DNA of 26,394 nt from an uncultured Alistipes sp. Lineage in GTDB: Bacteria; Bacteroidota; Bacteroidia; Bacteroidales; Rikenellaceae. Both the position numbers and the translations under genes were made by a program. The stretch covers positions 1-26,394 of the forward strand of contig CAMWGZ010000002.1 of NCBI GenBank assembly GCA_947173915.1, given 5' to 3'. The notes under the pieces are model-generated. The model did no database searches, was not told where the DNA came from, and was given only the letters and a program-made list of their open reading frames with translations. Every line of letters begins with the position of its first letter. The stretch's first letter is position 1. Below are positions 24,566 through 26,394 of the stretch, piece by piece.

Positions 24566-24742
24566 GATTTGGTTTCCGACTCCCTGTTGCGGGGAGCGGA
24601 ATGAAAAGGGAATCGGGTGGAAATCCCGGACAGTCCCGCTGCTGTGAAGCTCCGCGACGTTCCGAATATCTTAGCCACTGGCCCCGCAGGGAGGGGTCGG
24701 GAAGGCTTCGGAACAGGAGTGAGTCAGAAGACCTGCCAAGTC
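24566..24742 (+). ncRNA. cobalamin (adenosylcobalamin-type) riboswitch
   Basis: This is a full cobalamin riboswitch aptamer. The closing stem P1 is GATTTGG (24566-24572) with CCAAGTC (24736-24742). In order it has the 5' GGTTTCC element, the GGGAATCGGGTG segment (24608-24619), the B12-box-like CCGCTGCTGTGA (24635-24646), GCCACTG (24673-24679), the GGGAAGGC turn (24699-24706) and the 3' GTCAGAAGACCTGCC (24723-24737). The class is well known for repressing B12 uptake and synthesis genes when the vitamin is present. The downstream region holds no such gene, only a 280-base leader and a small unknown gene. Confidence 0.95.
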
Positions 24743-25022
24743 GATTCGATATGGAACATGCTCGTGGGATTAGGTGTTTCGTTTCGGTTGGATAACATGT
24801 GTGAAATAGGTGGATTCCTCCCTCTCTTCCGGCTTTTTCGGAGGTAGGTCGGGGATGTGCGTTTCCGGTTGTGTCGCAACGGAAGGGGAGGCTTCGTTCT
24901 CGGACGGATGCCGCCGTTTCCGGGTCGGATGTCGTGCGGCGCCTGCCCGACGGGCGGTTGCGGCGGTGTTGTGCGCGGGTGGCGGCCGGTGCGTTCGTCC
25001 GGTGCGGGCGGGATTCGCTGCA
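24743..25022 (+). other. long leader between the riboswitch and the next gene
   Basis: These 280 bases have no convincing gene. Two short open frames begin close after the aptamer: 24751-24795 (14 residues, MEHARGIRCFVSVG) and 24758-24847 (29 residues, ending GGFLPLFRLFRR). A weak 6-bp hairpin (24826-24831 with 24839-24844) has a T-rich loop but no T-run after it. An open frame with a GTG start at 24810 joins the next gene in frame, but its first 71 residues look non-coding (Cys, Arg and Gly rich). The rest is GC-rich. The segment could be the expression platform, the remains of a lost target gene, or both. Confidence 0.55.
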
Positions 25023-25394
25023 ATGAATGTCAGTATGAATCTTGTGTTGTATGGATTTTCCGAGACGCAGGTAAACCGGCTGGTCGCGCGCTACGGATTC
25101 ACGTTGTGTCGCTCGTTCGAGGAGTTCGGTGCGGAGCGCTCTCTGTTGTCGCTGCCCCGGATCGAGTCGGAGCGGCAGATGTTCGACTCTTTCGAGCGTA
25201 TGACCGGCAACGAAGAACGGATCGACGCGGTGGTCGTCCTTCAGGACGAGTCGTTCTGCGTGCTCCATTACGGCTCCCAGCCCGGGAAGTTCTTCTGTGT
25301 CGGATGCGATGCGGAGGAGGAGCAGCTCGAATGCGAGCTGGACCGGATCGTCTGCGCGCGCCTCGGGCTGCTCTGTGCGCACGAAGGGGTGTGA
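25023..25394 (+). CDS. small protein of unknown function downstream of the cobalamin riboswitch
   Basis: I do not recognise this 123-residue protein. The start MNVSMNLVLYGFSETQ (25023) is the first good ATG after the leader; MNLVLYG, 12 bases on, is the alternative. It has no signal peptide or membrane helix and is acidic. It reads as alternating helix and strand: an N-terminal LVLYGFSETQVNRLVARYGF, a middle VVVLQDESFCVLHYGSQPGKFFCVGCD, and a C-terminal ECELDRIVCARLGLLCAHEGV. Five cysteines fall in the second half, including CVGC, which could bind metal; that is a guess. Codon use resembles its neighbours. It is the only gene on the riboswitch strand before the convergent YiiX-like gene, so it is the candidate target of the riboswitch. 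Confidence 0.65.
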   Translation: MNVSMNLVLYGFSETQVNRLVARYGFTLCRSFEEFGAERSLLSLPRIESERQMFDSFERMTGNEERIDAVVVLQDESFCVLHYGSQPGKFFCVGCDAEEEQLECELDRIVCARLGLLCAHEGV

Positions 25395-25437
25395 CAAGAG
25401 ACGGGGCGGTCCGCCTTGCCCGGGTGTCGGGAGGGCG

Positions 25438-26097
25438 TTAGCGGCTGAAATCGAATACGACGGTCAGGCAGGACTCTTGTGCCATTTTGTTGGGATTTGT
25501 GCCGAGGGTGTCTTGCGGAACGGGCATGTGCAGTCGGTCGAAATGTTCGATCCAGTATTGCGGAAAGCACCCCTTGTCGTCTTTGAAGTTCATGGGCGCG
25601 GCCGGAAAGAGGCGGGTCGAATCGTTGCGGTCGAGGAATGTTTCCCAGACCAGTTCGGAGCAGTAGAACATGTCGTTGCCGGGCAGGAAGGTGTCGTCGT
25701 AAGGGCATCCGACCTTTTTCAAGGCTCGGGCGACCGCCTTTTCGGCGACTTTGCGGGCTGCGGGGGTGTTCAGCCGAGCGACGATTGCGATCGGTTTCCC
25801 CTCCCGGGTTTGGGATACCTGCAGGAACTGCTCCAGCGGGGTAATGGTTACGCCGGGTGCGGATTTCGCCTCGATGACCGATATTTTTCCTTGCTGTCGC
25901 CAGATGATGCCCACGTGGGTGAAGGTGTCGTCCGGGCGGTTGCCGCTCGTCGCCTGCTGGATGGCTTCGGTCATTCCGCCTGCTGCTCCGACCTGGAAAA
26001 TCAGATCGCCGGAGCGGAGTCCGTAGTTTTTCTTGCCGCATCCGGCCGACAGAAAGAATATACCTATATATAATATATAACAAAAGAGCTGTTTCAT
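25438..26097 (-). CDS. YiiX/YebB-like permuted papain-fold lipoprotein
   Basis: This 219-residue protein is a lipoprotein (lipobox LSAGC, C20; start at MKQLFCYILY, 26097) with a YiiX/YebB-like hydrolase domain, a circularly permuted relative of NlpC/P60 cysteine peptidases. Seen in order are the entry strand LRSGDLIFQ, the conserved histidine H61 in FTHVGIIW, the acidic VIEAKSAPG, and the cysteine C146 in MFYCSELVWETF. These are the usual catalytic His and Cys of this group. Possible substrates are cell-wall peptides or acyl groups; bacterial members remain mostly uncharacterised. The gene converges with the small unknown gene, with a 43-base gap and no clear terminator between them. Confidence 0.85.
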   Translation of the reverse strand: MKQLFCYILYIGIFFLSAGCGKKNYGLRSGDLIFQVGAAGGMTEAIQQATSGNRPDDTFTHVGIIWRQQGKISVIEAKSAPGVTITPLEQFLQVSQTREGKPIAIVARLNTPAARKVAEKAVARALKKVGCPYDDTFLPGNDMFYCSELVWETFLDRNDSTRLFPAAPMNFKDDKGCFPQYWIEHFDRLHMPVPQDTLGTNPNKMAQESCLTVVFDFSR

Positions 26098-26124
26098 CGG
26101 TGCCGTATTTTGTCGTTGCGGCGG

Positions 26125-26132
26125 CAAATATA
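26125..26132 (-). promoter_or_regulatory. -7 box of the YiiX-like gene
   Basis: On the minus strand this reads TATATTTG, an exact TAnnTTTG match 27 bases before the start codon. No clear TTG element lies at the normal distance upstream. Confidence 0.5.
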
Positions 26133-26216
26133 TATCAAAAAGAGGTGCGCCGTTTATTTTGCGGGTAAATCATGTCGATTTTTGCATGCTTTTTCCCGTT
26201 TCGTTCCTGCTGTCGC

Positions 26217-26256
26217 GCGGTAGGGTGGGAGCGGTGTTTTGAGCGGTAGGGTGGGA
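26217..26256 (+). repeat. short direct repeat in the terminal intergenic region
   Basis: GCGGTAGGGTGGGA occurs twice, at 26217-26230 and 26243-26256, 26 bases apart start to start. The 26-base period is not a whole number of helix turns. It may be a binding site pair or chance in G-rich DNA. The surrounding 267 bases to the window end are AT-rich and hold no open frame I can support. Confidence 0.45.
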
Positions 26257-26368
26257 TTTTGCCCTTTTATGGGAGTTTTTCCTTGGTTTTCGGTTGATTT
26301 ATAATCGTGTGGTTTTTAGGTTGTTGATGATTTATGTGTAAAAAACTTCAAAAAAAGTTGCGGAAATA

Positions 26369-26394
26369 TTTGGAAGTATGGGTATGTATGGTAT
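26369..26394 (+). promoter_or_regulatory. possible truncated promoter at the window end
   Basis: AAATATTTGG after an A-rich tract resembles the -33 region of many Bacteroidales promoters. A TAnnTTTG box would begin about 19-20 bases later, at the very end of the window (TAT at 26392-26394), so it cannot be confirmed. Confidence 0.3.

Noticed and set aside
24810-25022. A GTG-started extension of the small unknown gene by 71 residues
   Set aside because: The added residues are Cys, Arg and Gly rich with no structure and sit in what looks like the riboswitch leader; kept only as an alternative.
24471-25397. A long 5' extension of the ung frame
   Set aside because: It runs antisense through the cobalamin riboswitch and the small gene; Ung proteins begin near MEVKIAQDW.

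Overview
The window looks like chromosome from a high-GC Bacteroidota of the order Bacteroidales, most like Alistipes or another Rikenellaceae member. The evidence is a V-type rather than F-type ATPase operon, several promoters with the Bacteroidota -7 box TAnnTTTG, little Shine-Dalgarno signal, secreted proteins starting MKK and ending their signal in a lipobox or SAQ, and a futalosine-route menaquinone gene beside an RNase R gene. The family reading is inference. I see no mobile element, CRISPR array, rRNA or tRNA.

Layout. (1) 1-3680, plus strand: the end of a V-ATPase operon, with subunit B (cut by the window edge), a small two-helix membrane protein, then subunits D, I and K, closed by a strong hairpin terminator. 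(2) 3687-4253: a lone unrecognised lipoprotein gene and a bidirectional terminator. (3) 4270-10183, minus strand: a tight five-gene operon read as glutaminyl cyclase lipoprotein, M20 amidohydrolase, RNase R, MqnC and a TlpA-like thioredoxin lipoprotein. Two of the junctions are ATGA stop/start overlaps. (4) 10347-18579, plus strand: trigger factor, ClpP and ClpX, then transketolase, then a second double-AAA+ Clp unfoldase. This is a folding and proteolysis cluster with transketolase in the middle. (5) 18601-20859: aspartyl-tRNA synthetase (minus) and tRNA adenosine deaminase TadA (plus), diverging from overlapping promoters; the gene pair serves translation fidelity. (6) 20867-21990: a secreted TPR protein with its own promoter and terminator. 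(7) 22106-23663: S-adenosylmethionine synthetase behind a promoter and a leader that matches the SAM-II riboswitch. (8) 23808-24470, minus: uracil-DNA glycosylase. (9) 24526-25394, plus: a promoter and a full cobalamin riboswitch followed by a long GC-rich leader and one small gene of unknown function. (10) 25438-26097, minus: a YiiX-like cysteine-hydrolase lipoprotein, then AT-rich intergenic DNA ending in what may be the start of another promoter.

The two riboswitches are the main regulatory features. The SAM-II element fits its target (metK makes the ligand). The cobalamin element has no recognisable B12 uptake, synthesis or B12-dependent gene after it, and the small gene at 25023-25394 is the only candidate target in the window. 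That pairing is the best lead for something undescribed.

Long open frames on the strand opposite the real genes are frequent here because of the strong GC bias at third codon positions; I treated them as shadows.
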